Below, one piece after another: positions 18,808 through 26,997 of a stretch of 48,144 nt of DNA. The translations under genes were made by a program, and so were the position numbers. How positions within the stretch are numbered: position 1 is the first letter of the stretch; every line of letters begins with the position of its first letter. The notes under the pieces were generated by a model that had not been told where the DNA came from, made no database searches, and saw only the letters and a list, made by a program, of their open reading frames with translations. This DNA comes from Novosphingobium sp. FSW06-99 (GTDB lineage: Bacteria > Pseudomonadota > Alphaproteobacteria > Sphingomonadales > Sphingomonadaceae): positions 1 to 48,144 of the forward strand of contig NZ_KQ954268.1 in assembly GCF_001519065.1 (NCBI RefSeq), given 5' to 3'.

Positions 18808-19520
18808 GACGCCGACCCCGATAACGGCGGGAACAGCAGTTCCGTTCCCGGGGGAACATCGCGGAAATTTACCAGCCGGTTGAACCGCGCGACTTTGGCG
18901 TAGTAGCCGCTGTCGCCATAAATGCGGTAGCACAGCGCGGGCAGCGTATCGCCCGCGACGACCGTGACGACGTGGGTCAGATCGGGGGAACTGAATCCGG
19001 TCGCCTGGGCAAGCATTGCCTCGCTGGCATAATATTTGAAGGCCACCGACAGTTTGGCGCGCAGCGGCGTGCCATCGGGGCGAAACAGCGAATAATCGAT
19101 TTTCAGGCTGGTGAGCACGCCCTGAAACTGCAACCCGGCCCACCCCACAACCAGATAGTTGGGGGTGTGGATTTCACCGTTGATGGTCGACAGCAGCGCG
19201 ATGAACGTATTCACCACATCGGACACGCCGTTTTCGTAGCTCTGCCCGGTGGGCACGGGGATGACCCCGGTCGCATCGAATGTCAGATCGAAACTCAGGT
19301 CGGCATCGCCAATGCGGTTGAATTCGGGCGAGCCGCCTGCTGCGCCCTGCGCCTGGCGGTCGTTGTACTGAACAGTGCGGTTATAGCTATAGCTTGCCGG
19401 ATTGATCCAGACCGTGAACGGGTTGCTGTCGCTGGCGACTTTGGTCTTGAATTGGGGATCGGCATAGGCCGTGATCACCATCTTGGTCGGCTGGCTGCCG
19501 ATGGCGCTGGTCGATGCCAT
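18804..19520 (-). CDS. LysM-containing eCIS hub protein (Afp7-like)
   Basis: Protein of 238 aa. Residues about 15-180 are an eCIS-specific beta-rich domain (NPFTVWINPASYSYNRTVQY, LTSLKIDYSLFRPDGTPLRA). Residues about 183-233 form a LysM module (HVVTVVAGDTLPALCYRIYG, VARFNRLVNF, LLFPPL). In Afp and PVC this protein joins the tube to the spike/baseplate, and the LysM module is structural there and need not bind peptidoglycan. A GGGGAGCG site precedes the ATG at 19520. The gene follows the DUF5908-like gene after 1 base. Confidence 0.88.
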   Translation of the reverse strand: MASTSAIGSQPTKMVITAYADPQFKTKVASDSNPFTVWINPASYSYNRTVQYNDRQAQGAAGGSPEFNRIGDADLSFDLTFDATGVIPVPTGQSYENGVSDVVNTFIALLSTINGEIHTPNYLVVGWAGLQFQGVLTSLKIDYSLFRPDGTPLRAKLSVAFKYYASEAMLAQATGFSSPDLTHVVTVVAGDTLPALCYRIYGDSGYYAKVARFNRLVNFRDVPPGTELLFPPLSGSAS

Positions 19521-19521
19521 T

Positions 19522-19719
19522 TCAACGCTCCCCGCTCAGCCGCAGGGTGGCGAGCACGTCGTTCACGCAGCGGCGCACGAGTTCGTCGATCTCGTGCGGG
19601 GAGAGCCCGGCCGCCGGGGCGGCCTGCGCATCCGGCACAGCCGAAGTCCCCGCCAATGATCCGCGCGCGGGATCGCCCACGACCAGCCGGATGGCGATTT
19701 CACTGATTTCCAGAGGCAT
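19522..19719 (-). CDS. Small DUF5908-type eCIS protein (Afp6-like)
   Basis: Protein of 65 aa. It starts MPLEISEIAIRLVV and ends in a short helix (IDELVRRCVNDVLATLR), with a variable Ala/Pro-rich middle. This is the usual form of the small DUF5908 proteins found between tube and LysM genes in eCIS clusters. The ATG at 19719 was preferred to a GTG at 19755 because the family begins MPLEI. Its function is unknown to me; position suggests a structural or assembly part. Confidence 0.7.
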   Translation of the reverse strand: MPLEISEIAIRLVVGDPARGSLAGTSAVPDAQAAPAAGLSPHEIDELVRRCVNDVLATLRLSGER

Positions 19720-19761
19720 TTTTACGCGTTCCCGCTCGCACTGCTGTCGTTGCACCGCTTG

Positions 19762-20253
19762 TCACGATGATGACCCCTGCAATGTGCTGTAAACCTTCGA
19801 ATAGGCGATCTCCAACGACTGGGTCAGGACTTTCGAGGAATTGGTCGAATCAAACGGTCCCACTTCCCACTTCACTGGCCAGGCATTGAGAAACGTCCAT
19901 GTAACCAGCGCATTGCCATTGGCGTCGAGCAGGAACACGCTGATCGTCTGCGTTACGATGGGCGATCCGAGTGTCGAACCGACGGATTGTTCGGCCCAGT
20001 CGGCCAAAGCCGACTTTTGCGTCACATAGCCGCGTTTAAGCACCAGATTGGAATGCTTGGTAACACCCGGCAACTGGTGGACGTGGGTATTCAGGCCGCC
20101 TTCGACCAGTTCGACAATCTCCACACTGGAATCGATTCCGGAAACGTCCTGAAAGCCCGCGTCGATGCTACCCGACAACACTGGCGATGATGCTGACGAT
20201 ACCCCCACGGAAAATGCAAATGCCGGGGGCGGATAATATTTGGTCGCCGGCAT
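19762..20253 (-). CDS. eCIS tube protein 2 (Afp5-like)
   Basis: Protein of 163 aa of the gp19-like tube family: FAFSVG, FQDVSGIDSSVEIVELVEGG, LPGVTKHSNLVLKRGYV, a DWAEQSVG segment and the closing VLTQSLEIAYSKVYS. The longer central loops relative to the upstream tube gene, and the place after it, fit the Afp5 adaptor that closes the tube on the spike side. It begins 7 bases after the stop of the first tube gene, with a GGCGGATG-type site inside the end of that gene. Confidence 0.88.
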   Translation of the reverse strand: MPATKYYPPPAFAFSVGVSSASSPVLSGSIDAGFQDVSGIDSSVEIVELVEGGLNTHVHQLPGVTKHSNLVLKRGYVTQKSALADWAEQSVGSTLGSPIVTQTISVFLLDANGNALVTWTFLNAWPVKWEVGPFDSTNSSKVLTQSLEIAYSKVYSTLQGSSS

Positions 20254-20260
20254 TGTCTCG

Positions 20261-20713
20261 TCATCCGCCGATGCTGATACTCATGGTTTCATAGGCCACT
20301 TCAATGCTTTCGACGGCGACTTCGTTGCCATCCGATTTCATATCGGTCCCGGTTAGCTTGACGGGGAAGGCATTGTTGAGTTGCCATTTGTATTGCGCGG
20401 TGCCGTTCTGATCGAGCAAGTTGATGACGATCGTCGAACGCGCGACGGTGTTCATGGTGATCGATTTGAACCAGGTCCACAAGAGCTGATCGGTGACGAA
20501 TATTCCCTTCTTCATCGTGATATTGCCGACTTTGGCCAGGCCTGGCATCTTGATCGGTGCGAAAATGCCGCTGTTGCCTGCGCGGTATTCGATCACCTGA
20601 ACTTCGGTTTCCAGCCCGGTTACTTCCTGAAACACCGGATTGCCCGGCATGCCGGTAACCGTGAAATAGAATTTTGGCAAAGGCCAGGTGGTGTTCTGGG
20701 TCTCTCCGGTCAT
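20261..20713 (-). CDS. eCIS major inner-tube protein (Afp1-like)
   Basis: Protein of 150 aa with the gp19/Hcp-like tube pattern: FYFTVTG, FQEVTGLETEVQVIEYRAG, KMPGLAKVGNITMKKG, then WFKSI and a C-terminal VAVESIEVAYETMSI. It polymerises into the inner tube through which cargo is delivered. AAGGA stands 7 bases before the ATG at 20713, the clearest binding site in the operon, as expected for the most abundant product. Confidence 0.92.
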   Translation of the reverse strand: MTGETQNTTWPLPKFYFTVTGMPGNPVFQEVTGLETEVQVIEYRAGNSGIFAPIKMPGLAKVGNITMKKGIFVTDQLLWTWFKSITMNTVARSTIVINLLDQNGTAQYKWQLNNAFPVKLTGTDMKSDGNEVAVESIEVAYETMSISIGG

Positions 20714-20760
20714 GCTCGTATCCTTGTATGCAATGGGGTGCGGTCAGAATTGGAGGCGGT

Positions 20761-22593
20761 TCAACTGCCCATCTGCTGCGTGAAAGTCAGTTCGATGAAT
20801 TCGGCGGGGTGGATCAGTTGCAGCGAAACCGCGACGATCATGTAGCCGTCCAGCACGTTCTGCGCCGTCATCGTGGTGCCAAGCCCGACCGCCACGCTGA
20901 ACGCATTGCTCGGCTTGTTGCCCATCAACCCGCCGCGCTGCCACAAGTCTGTCAAAAAGCTGGAAATTTCCGCGCTCACAGTCGACCAGGTAAGCGAGTC
21001 ATTGGCCGCAAAGACATAAGGCGCCAACGCCTGCTTGATCGACTGCTCAATGAAAACGAGCGTGCGACGCACCTGAATATAGCGGAAATCGTTGCTGTTG
21101 CCGTCGAGCGTGCGCGCGCCCCAGACCACATTGCCGCGGCCCGGCTGCGCGCGGATGATATTGATGGCCTGACCGTTCAGCGGCACGTTGAACCCGGCCT
21201 GTTGCGCGTCGGTCATCACGTAAAGCGGCGAAATGGCCGAAGCGAGCGCGATGTTCGCGGGCGCGTTCCACACCCCGTTGCGTCCATCGCTGGCGGACCA
21301 GACCCCTGCTGCAAACGGGCTGGCGGGCAGCACATTCATGCGCGTGGCGATCAACGTTTCGATCTGTTTGAACACCGGCAAAGTGTTGAGCAGGAAATTG
21401 TCCAGCCCCTGTTGCCAATCGGCCAGCGATTGCGTGGCTGCCTGGACCGGATAGCCGGTGCCGCTGGTCGAATATTGACTGCCCGTCGCGGTCACCGGGA
21501 ATGCCGTGGCAATGGCGGCCTGCACACTGGTCAGTGCGGCGCCCTTGTACAACTGGGTAGCCTGGCTGGTCAGGATATTGTTGATCACTGTGTTGTCGGT
21601 CGCCGCCAGGTTGGTGTAATTTATGGTATCGACCGAAACGATCGACGAATTGATCGCTGGTGCATAGACCGCGCCAAAGCTGGCCGATGCAATCGCCGGG
21701 GCGATCGCATTGGCCAGCGTTGTCTGTGCGGTGGTTAGCAAGTCGATCGTGTTTGCCGCCAGAATGCCGGGGGGATCGATGATGGCAACCCGGTCCTGCA
21801 ACACTTGCGCCTGGCTCAGCATCATCGTCACCACGTCGCCGTAATCGGTCGATGTTGAACTGAACGGCAATAGGCATGCTTCGGGTACGACTGTCATGGT
21901 TGGGCCGGTCTGCATCCCGGCGGCCTGAATCCCCACCTTGAGATCGTTGGCATCGATGCTGGTCAGAAACCAACTGGCATCGGGGTTGGGCGTGCTGGTT
22001 GGCGCTTTGTTCAGCCAATAGCTTCCGACCGAAACGACATAGGCCTGGCTGCCACCATTGGCGAAGAACGCCTGGAGTGCCCAATAGAGATTGAACTGGG
22101 TGATCTCGTCCGGGGTCGCGGTGGATTGCAGGCTGAAGCCCGTGGTGCTGATCGCGCCGGTCGCGTCGGCAAAGGGCGCGTTGAAATCGGGCACCGCCGC
22201 AACCGCAAGCGCGCCCGAAGACGATGATGCTGACGAACCGCTGGCGCTCGACACGGCCCCGCTGCCCGAACCACTACCTGATCCGCTGCCAGATCCACTG
22301 GACGGGGGATTGCCGTTGCCGATTGGCGAAATCGCAAATCCGGCCGGGGCCGGGCCGCCAAAACGTGTGGTATAGTCGAGCAGCGACGTGATCGGCACCA
22401 GCGTCTGATAAAGTGGAGTCCCGGTGACCGGATCGCCGGCAAATTCTGTATAGCCCACAAACACCGGCACGGCGGTGGCAACACCGACAATGCTGTCCCC
22501 GAATGCCGGGATTTCGGTCACATATACGCCCGGCGTCTTGCGCGCGAGGTAAGTGCTGGTAACGGGCACAATTGATGCGATTGGTACGGGCAT
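20761..22593 (-). CDS. Contractile sheath protein (Afp2/3/4-like)
   Basis: Protein of 610 aa. The N-terminus shows YLARKTPGVYVTEIPAFGDSIVGVATAVPVFVGYT, the standard sheath start. The C-terminus has the conserved VWGARTLDGNSNDFRYIQVRR, the IEQSIKQALAPYVFAAND block and LIHPAEFIELTFTQQM. Afp has three sheath paralogs; only one is present here. A Gly/Ser-rich segment at about 97-126, with GS dipeptides in tandem, splits the N-terminal part and is unusual. The ATG at 22593 was preferred to the one at 22602 because GAGG lies 9 bases before it, while the upstream ATG has no space for a site. Confidence 0.92.
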   Translation of the reverse strand: MPVPIASIVPVTSTYLARKTPGVYVTEIPAFGDSIVGVATAVPVFVGYTEFAGDPVTGTPLYQTLVPITSLLDYTTRFGGPAPAGFAISPIGNGNPPSSGSGSGSGSGSGSGAVSSASGSSASSSSGALAVAAVPDFNAPFADATGAISTTGFSLQSTATPDEITQFNLYWALQAFFANGGSQAYVVSVGSYWLNKAPTSTPNPDASWFLTSIDANDLKVGIQAAGMQTGPTMTVVPEACLLPFSSTSTDYGDVVTMMLSQAQVLQDRVAIIDPPGILAANTIDLLTTAQTTLANAIAPAIASASFGAVYAPAINSSIVSVDTINYTNLAATDNTVINNILTSQATQLYKGAALTSVQAAIATAFPVTATGSQYSTSGTGYPVQAATQSLADWQQGLDNFLLNTLPVFKQIETLIATRMNVLPASPFAAGVWSASDGRNGVWNAPANIALASAISPLYVMTDAQQAGFNVPLNGQAINIIRAQPGRGNVVWGARTLDGNSNDFRYIQVRRTLVFIEQSIKQALAPYVFAANDSLTWSTVSAEISSFLTDLWQRGGLMGNKPSNAFSVAVGLGTTMTAQNVLDGYMIVAVSLQLIHPAEFIELTFTQQMGS

Positions 22594-22629
22594 CGTGGTC
22601 ATCCTCGTCCGCTGGAATCAGTTAAAGAT

Positions 22630-23751
22630 TTAAATATAAACGAAAATTTCGGAAATCCCGCCGTCCGGTTGCTGGCCGTTCGGCCAGACCGGAGCGCTGG
22701 GTGCATTGGGCAATCGGGCAATGGCGATATCGGCGCGATGCCCCGGTCCGCCGTCGCGCTGGCCTGACAGGGCGTATTGCGCGGTCGGCACGGCGCGCAT
22801 CAGTATCGCCGCGTCGGCCGTGAACAGCACCGCGGCATCACCGTTGGGCAGTACTTCGGGCGATTTTGTAAAAGTCATCGGCTTTCCGGTATCGATGTTC
22901 GTACCGGTGATCGTCAGGCCGGGGGCAAAGCCGACGTCGCTGCCGCGCGACACGATGTAATATTTCCACACTGTGGCGCGGGGCGCGAATGCCAGCGTCA
23001 GCGTAACCGGATTGACCGCAAGCTGCCCGTTGTCGATTGTCAGTGCAAAGGCGGCGGCGGGCGCGGTGCTGCCCGTCGGCTGTGCCAGCACAAGGTCGAT
23101 CAGGCCGATCGCACGCGAAGTCTGCGGGGTATAGACCAGCGTTTTCGGCGATCCGAACGGATCGCCAGAAATCGTATAAGCGCCGTAAGCCTGACCCGCC
23201 AGCGACAGCGTTGTCGGGCCAGGCGCGGTGACAGTGCACGACGCTGCGGGCGCGCCGCACAGATCGACCGCCGACACCGTTCCGGCGGCTGTTGCAACGA
23301 ACGCCACATCCGCGTCGGTCACATCCAGCGGCGCAAATACGCCGACCGCATCGGCCCTGCCGAATTCGCGAGTCTGGCCCTGTCTGTGGGTTGCCAGATT
23401 GCTGACATGGATCGCGTGGCGCATTGGGGACATGTCGATCGGCAAGTCGGTTATGCCGACGAAAGCAGAATTTCCGGCGCGCAGCAGAAAACTCAGCCGG
23501 GCACCGGGCTGGCGGGCGAGCATCGCCGTCAGCGCCGGGGCCCGATCGCCGGGCAGAAACACCCCAAAGCCATCGTCCATGGCGCGGAAAATCAGGCCCG
23601 ACGCCTGCAGCAGCGTTGCGCAGGCCGGGGTGGGGATCGCTTCCAGATCGGTGCAGCGCTGGTCGCTGGCGTTGTAGAAGCCATGGCGAAACGCCACGCG
23701 AAACAGCGTTTGCAACAGCTGCGTGGTACATGGCGAAGGCGCAGACGTCAC
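22630..23751 (-). CDS. Unrecognised eCIS-operon protein between terminator and sheath
   Basis: Protein of 373 aa; I do not recognise the family. The N-terminal ~110 residues contain LFRVAFRHGFYNASDQRC and RLSFLLRAGNSAFVGITDLP. The rest is beta-rich, with Ala/Gly/Thr/Val blocks such as LVYTPQTSRAIGLIDLVLAQ and VWKYYIVSRG, suggesting one or more beta-sandwich domains. There is no signal peptide and no membrane segment. It starts with GTG at 23751, overlapping the Afp16-like stop as GTGA, and is followed after a 36-base gap by the sheath, so it is surely co-expressed with structural genes. Likely a structural, cap or surface protein; this is inference from position only. Confidence 0.7.
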   Translation of the reverse strand: MTSAPSPCTTQLLQTLFRVAFRHGFYNASDQRCTDLEAIPTPACATLLQASGLIFRAMDDGFGVFLPGDRAPALTAMLARQPGARLSFLLRAGNSAFVGITDLPIDMSPMRHAIHVSNLATHRQGQTREFGRADAVGVFAPLDVTDADVAFVATAAGTVSAVDLCGAPAASCTVTAPGPTTLSLAGQAYGAYTISGDPFGSPKTLVYTPQTSRAIGLIDLVLAQPTGSTAPAAAFALTIDNGQLAVNPVTLTLAFAPRATVWKYYIVSRGSDVGFAPGLTITGTNIDTGKPMTFTKSPEVLPNGDAAVLFTADAAILMRAVPTAQYALSGQRDGGPGHRADIAIARLPNAPSAPVWPNGQQPDGGISEIFVYI

Positions 23752-24347
23752 GCCGGCCCTACATTGCTGGTAATCGACTGGACGGGATAACGGCGTTCGA
23801 GCATCGCCGAAGACGCAAACGGGATCATCCGCAAAGTGTAGAACACGCTGGGCAGATATCGCGTGCCCAGCATGCTCATGACATAGTTGACTTCGACCGG
23901 GGCGAGGTTTTCGATATCCAGTGTCAGGTTGGTCAATTCTGGGGCGAGATCGGGCGTGTTTTGCGGAGTAAACACCCGATTTTGCTGAAAGAAACTGATC
24001 AGGCGCGACAGTGCGGCCAATCCGTCGGGGTAACTGCGTTCGGTGAAATTGGCCATGAACATGACATGGACGTCAAGATAGAGTGGCGGCGCAACGACAG
24101 ACAGTCCGCGCGTCGCATCCCGATCAGCGGGCACGCCTGCGACGGGCGTATAGCTGCTGGCAAATGCTTCGCGGGTGATGTTGTATACGCCCATCACAAT
24201 TTTTCCCCGGGTCAATTGATTGATTGACCCGTCATGATCAGTAATACTGGTAAGTACTACCCAAGAGTCGGCGCGTTTATCAATATTGTTTAGATAGATG
24301 TTGACTGAGTTGCAAATGACCTCAAGGGCATTTTTTAGAACATCCAT
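23748..24347 (-). CDS. Tube-terminator protein, DUF4255/Pvc16 N-terminal family (Afp16-like)
   Basis: Protein of 199 aa. The family pattern is clear: an N-terminal helix, then VVLTSITDHDGSINQLTRGKIVMGVYNI, then PLYLDVHVMFMANFTERSYPDGLAALSRLISFFQ and a final NLAPVEVNYVMSMLG block. Proteins of this type cap the distal end of tube and sheath. It is the first gene of the long leftward operon. No strong ribosome binding site is seen in front of the ATG at 24347. AT content rises sharply upstream. Confidence 0.9.
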   Translation of the reverse strand: MDVLKNALEVICNSVNIYLNNIDKRADSWVVLTSITDHDGSINQLTRGKIVMGVYNITREAFASSYTPVAGVPADRDATRGLSVVAPPLYLDVHVMFMANFTERSYPDGLAALSRLISFFQQNRVFTPQNTPDLAPELTNLTLDIENLAPVEVNYVMSMLGTRYLPSVFYTLRMIPFASSAMLERRYPVQSITSNVGPA

Positions 24348-24743
24348 TTATAAGAGGGTCTATTACGAATCGGTCGATGTCAAGGTGCAATTTTTGTAAA
24401 TGCTGCCATTGTCGAGCGAAGAATTATTTACGTCAGATTGATGACAGTTAACTATGGGTAATGCCACGTTGACGATGCATCTTAGCCATCCCTGTCGTCC
24501 CATAGCCCTGAATGGCCATGCAAATGAAACGGCGATCTTGTCGGTGCGGGCCGTCTTTGTGCATCGTCCTTCACCGTGTCGAGATATGACGGTGCGTGGT
24601 GCAGTCCGGGCGCGGCGGGTGCCCCGAAAAGAATGTGTTTTCCGGTCGTTTGTGCGTTGCCAGGCAGGCCTGATTGTCCAATCCTTAACCAGCGGTATCT
24701 AGGCTGGTAACGAACGCAGCACTCGGGTGAATAATGTCCCCTT
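24348..24743. promoter_or_regulatory. Leader region of the eCIS operon
   Basis: No convincing gene lies here. On the minus strand a perfect TTGACA hexamer occurs at 24378-24383, about 30 bases before the first eCIS start codon. No well-spaced -10 box is obvious, so the promoter assignment is tentative. The stretch is less GC-rich than the genes to its left. It also separates the eCIS from the decayed sensor gene to the right and so marks the edge of the intact cluster. Confidence 0.3.
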
Positions 24744-25293
24744 ATGACGAATAGCGGTAGAATTCGAACTCGCTCGGCCTGTTGATTCGGGTGCAGTCAT
24801 CTATCATAGCTTCAAGAACAATCCGGATTGTCCGTTGATTGCAGTGATCGATGACTACGGAAAACCTATCGGTCTGGTTGACCGCAATTCACTTTTCATC
24901 TGAATTGCCAGGTCATATGGCCGATCCGTCTACGGCAAGCGGTCGATACCTTGGTGTCGGTTCTATTCTTGATCTTCTGAAGGCGACCGTGGCGGAACGC
25001 GCGGACAATGACGCCGACTGCAATGTCTTGCTGAAAATCTCCACAAATCGAACATCGATCGTGAACGCCAGCGCCGCTTTGCCGAAACGGTGATCGAACG
25101 CATTCCGTCGCTGGTAGGGGTGCGGTCGGAAAAAACCGACATATATGTGCTGGCCAACAAGGCGCGCGAGGCGATTTTGGGCATCGATTGGCACGACATC
25201 GTCGGCAAGGCCGTCGCCAAAATCCTTCCCGCCGCGCTGGGGGCAAATGCGCGAAGCCGATACAATCCTGCGCTGCTATCCACTCGCGACTAA
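24744..25293 (+). pseudogene. Remnant of a CBS/PAS-containing sensor gene
   Basis: The frame from 24748 encodes a CBS-like segment (NPDCPLIAVIDDYGKPIGLVDRNSLFI). After an in-frame TGA it continues as IARSYGRSVYGKRSI, a pattern usual in CBS domains of GGDEF/PAS signalling proteins. Further on, in another frame (to 25293), come RRFAETVIERIPSLVGV and YVLANKAREAILGIDWHDIVGKAVAKILP, a PAS domain. At least one nonsense change and one or more frameshifts separate these parts, and no GGDEF or kinase core is left. Domain identities rest on pattern recognition. The gene is dead or in two useless pieces. Confidence 0.6.
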
Positions 25294-25321
25294 TCGTTGA
25301 TCCTGACCGTCGCCGAAGATT

Positions 25322-25348
25322 GAAGGGCCAATGATGCAGGGACGGAAT
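25322..25348. repeat. Left copy of tRNA-3'-end-like direct repeat (candidate att site)
   Basis: Sequence beginning GAAGGGCCAATG and ending GGGACGGAAT recurs at 47574-47602 in the same orientation, with one substitution and a short gap around the centre. The right copy reads on the minus strand like the 3' end of a tRNA gene, with a CCA terminus. Integrase attachment sites are commonly tRNA 3' ends. No full tRNA is present at either copy. Confidence 0.5.
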
Positions 25349-25940
25349 CGAATATGCCAACTAAGTTGATGTTACATATTCATATAAAAATGAAAATGCA
25401 GGGGCGAGCCAGCAAAAATACCATCAGAAAAGAATTTAAACCGGGTTCGATTCCGATTTGCGGCCAAATGGCGTTTTTTAACGGTGAATGGTATGCCTTT
25501 GGCTCTTTCTCGCGAGTTTGACCAAATTCAAAAGGAATCGGGCTCTGATTGATGGGTTCGTCTCTTGAGGTGACGGAGGCAAATTAAAATCTAGCGTAAG
25601 CTCGCGAATAAAGATCGGGAAATTTATAGGAGTGGAGGAGGGATATCTGAGTACAATTATCGATATGAAAAAGAGGTGATAAATTCCAATACCCCAATCA
25701 AAATACCCAATCTAATACCCCAAATTTAGGTCATGCGACGGTCCGTATCTAAAATGGGATGAAGTGATTTTCGCGGCGCCAACTGCACCCTGCCGTGTGA
25801 CGCCATCCGCAATAGCGTCGTAAACACGAGTCCGAAGATCAGTCGAATGCGCTTTGCCCATGATCCACCTCCAATGAGGGTGAATCACAAATCAAGCCCC
25901 GCGGGAATCGATTCAGGTTTTCCGCAGGACGCTCTAGCCT
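25349..25940. other. AT-rich non-coding stretch
   Basis: About 590 bases without a supportable gene. Stop codons are frequent in all frames and AT content is much higher than in neighbouring genes. It contains the triple TACCC-type repeat at 25689-25740 described separately. Towards the right end the sequence becomes more GC-rich again, running into the 3' end of the LysR gene. The base composition suggests horizontally acquired or degraded DNA. Confidence 0.5.
25689..25740. repeat. Triple TACCC motif, left copy
   Basis: Three spaced copies of ATACCC(C)AA are followed by ATTTAGGTC and TGCGACG. The same arrangement is found at 44302-44352: three TACCCC-type boxes, then AATTTAGGTC, then TGCGACG, differing mainly in the spacers. 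This may be an integrase-binding or attachment region, or a conserved tail left by related mobile elements. Confidence 0.5.
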
Positions 25941-26837
25941 TCAGGTTGCTGCCGACTCGACGCTCAGTATGTCCTCGACAAATTCGGCAAAGGCGCGCGC
26001 CTTTGCGCTGGCAAGCCTGCCCGTCGGGAAAACGGCCCATAAATCGATGGTCGGGAGGGTCCAGTCCGGCAGCACGCGCCGAACAGCGCCGCTCGCTAAT
26101 TCGGGTGCGAACATCCAGTCCGAGGTCACGGCCAGCCCCATGTCCGCGAGCACTCCTGCTCGGATGCCTTCCGCCGCGCTGAGGCGAACGCGCCCGCGCA
26201 CGGCCGCTGTTGTCTTGACGTCGCCTTTTCGAAAAGACCAGGTGTCGTCGAGCTGGCTGTATACCAAGGCGTGATGGTGGGCCAGATCGGCCGGCGTCTT
26301 GGGTAGGCCGGTCCGGGCAAGATAAGCGGCTGTGGCGACAACGGACCTGCCGCCTGTGGCGAGCTTTCGGGCGATCGCGGTTGAGTCACTCAGCGTGCCC
26401 ATGCGCAGAGCGATGTCGATCCCTTCAGCAACGAGGTCGATGACCCGATCATCGAGAAGCACGTCAATGTCGAGCGACGGATGTTTGGCGAGGAATTCAG
26501 GCAGGCGCGGAATGATCATAAGTCGGGCAAAGGTTGTCGCCGCCGAAACCCTGAGCCGACCCGATAGGCCCGCGCCGGCGCCGCGCGCCTCCTGCTCTGC
26601 TTCGTCGACCTCCTGAATGGCGAGCCGGGCACGCTCGTAAAATCGCAGGCCCGCGTTCGTCGGCGAAAGGGCGTGCGATGAGCGTACCAGAAGGCGCACC
26701 TGCAAGCGATCCTCGAGCTGCGCGATGGCTTTCGATACCGCAGGCTGACCGATGCGGAGCTGTCGTGCGGCGGCCGAGAAGGAGCCGGTATCGACCACAC
26801 GAATGAAGGTGGTCATGGCCTGAAGGCGGTCCACCAT
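25941..26837 (-). CDS. LysR-family transcriptional regulator
   Basis: Protein of 298 aa, the normal length for the family. The N-terminal winged helix-turn-helix is clear (FIRVVDTGSFSAAARQL, QPAVSKAIAQLEDRL, LLVRSSHALSPTNAG). The substrate-binding domain follows (GRLRVSAATTFARLMIIPRLPEFL, DIALRMGTLSDSTAIARKLA). The ATG at 26837 matches the usual LysR beginning (MVDRLQAM). It is divergent from the SDR gene at 26998, the common arrangement in which the regulator controls its neighbour. The effector is unknown. Confidence 0.9.
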   Translation of the reverse strand: MVDRLQAMTTFIRVVDTGSFSAAARQLRIGQPAVSKAIAQLEDRLQVRLLVRSSHALSPTNAGLRFYERARLAIQEVDEAEQEARGAGAGLSGRLRVSAATTFARLMIIPRLPEFLAKHPSLDIDVLLDDRVIDLVAEGIDIALRMGTLSDSTAIARKLATGGRSVVATAAYLARTGLPKTPADLAHHHALVYSQLDDTWSFRKGDVKTTAAVRGRVRLSAAEGIRAGVLADMGLAVTSDWMFAPELASGAVRRVLPDWTLPTIDLWAVFPTGRLASAKARAFAEFVEDILSVESAAT

Positions 26838-26848
26838 TCCTCCCAAGA

Positions 26849-26882
26849 ATAGACACTATCGCTTCGGGCAGTCTGAGCAGAC
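26849..26882. promoter_or_regulatory. Candidate LysR operators in divergent intergenic region
   Basis: Two short perfect inverted repeats lie between the LysR and SDR starts: ATAG-ACA-CTAT at 26849-26859 and GTCTG-AG-CAGAC at 26871-26882. Their centres are about two helical turns apart, a layout seen for LysR-type recognition and activation sites. Assignment is inference from symmetry and position. Confidence 0.35.
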
Positions 26883-26997
26883 CCCGCTGAGAATGGCAAT
26901 ACTCCCCTCATCGGCGGCGATCAGGGTGCCCGGCAGGGTCATCGTCCCGCTCAGACCCGATCGGACGCCTTGCGCCGATCACATGAAGGAGCATGTT

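Noticed and set aside
22240..22310. Short tandem DNA repeat that could be mistaken for an array
   Set aside because: The unit is about 6-12 bases without spacers, in frame with the sheath gene, and encodes Gly-Ser. It is not CRISPR.
24454..24702. An 82-codon plus-strand ORF upstream of the decayed sensor gene
   Set aside because: No ribosome binding site, no recognisable motif and an unusual composition; it is more likely chance in the leader region.
25440..25460. GGGTTCGATTCC, resembling a tRNA T-arm
   Set aside because: The flanking bases do not pair as a T stem and no acceptor, D or anticodon arm can be folded around it.
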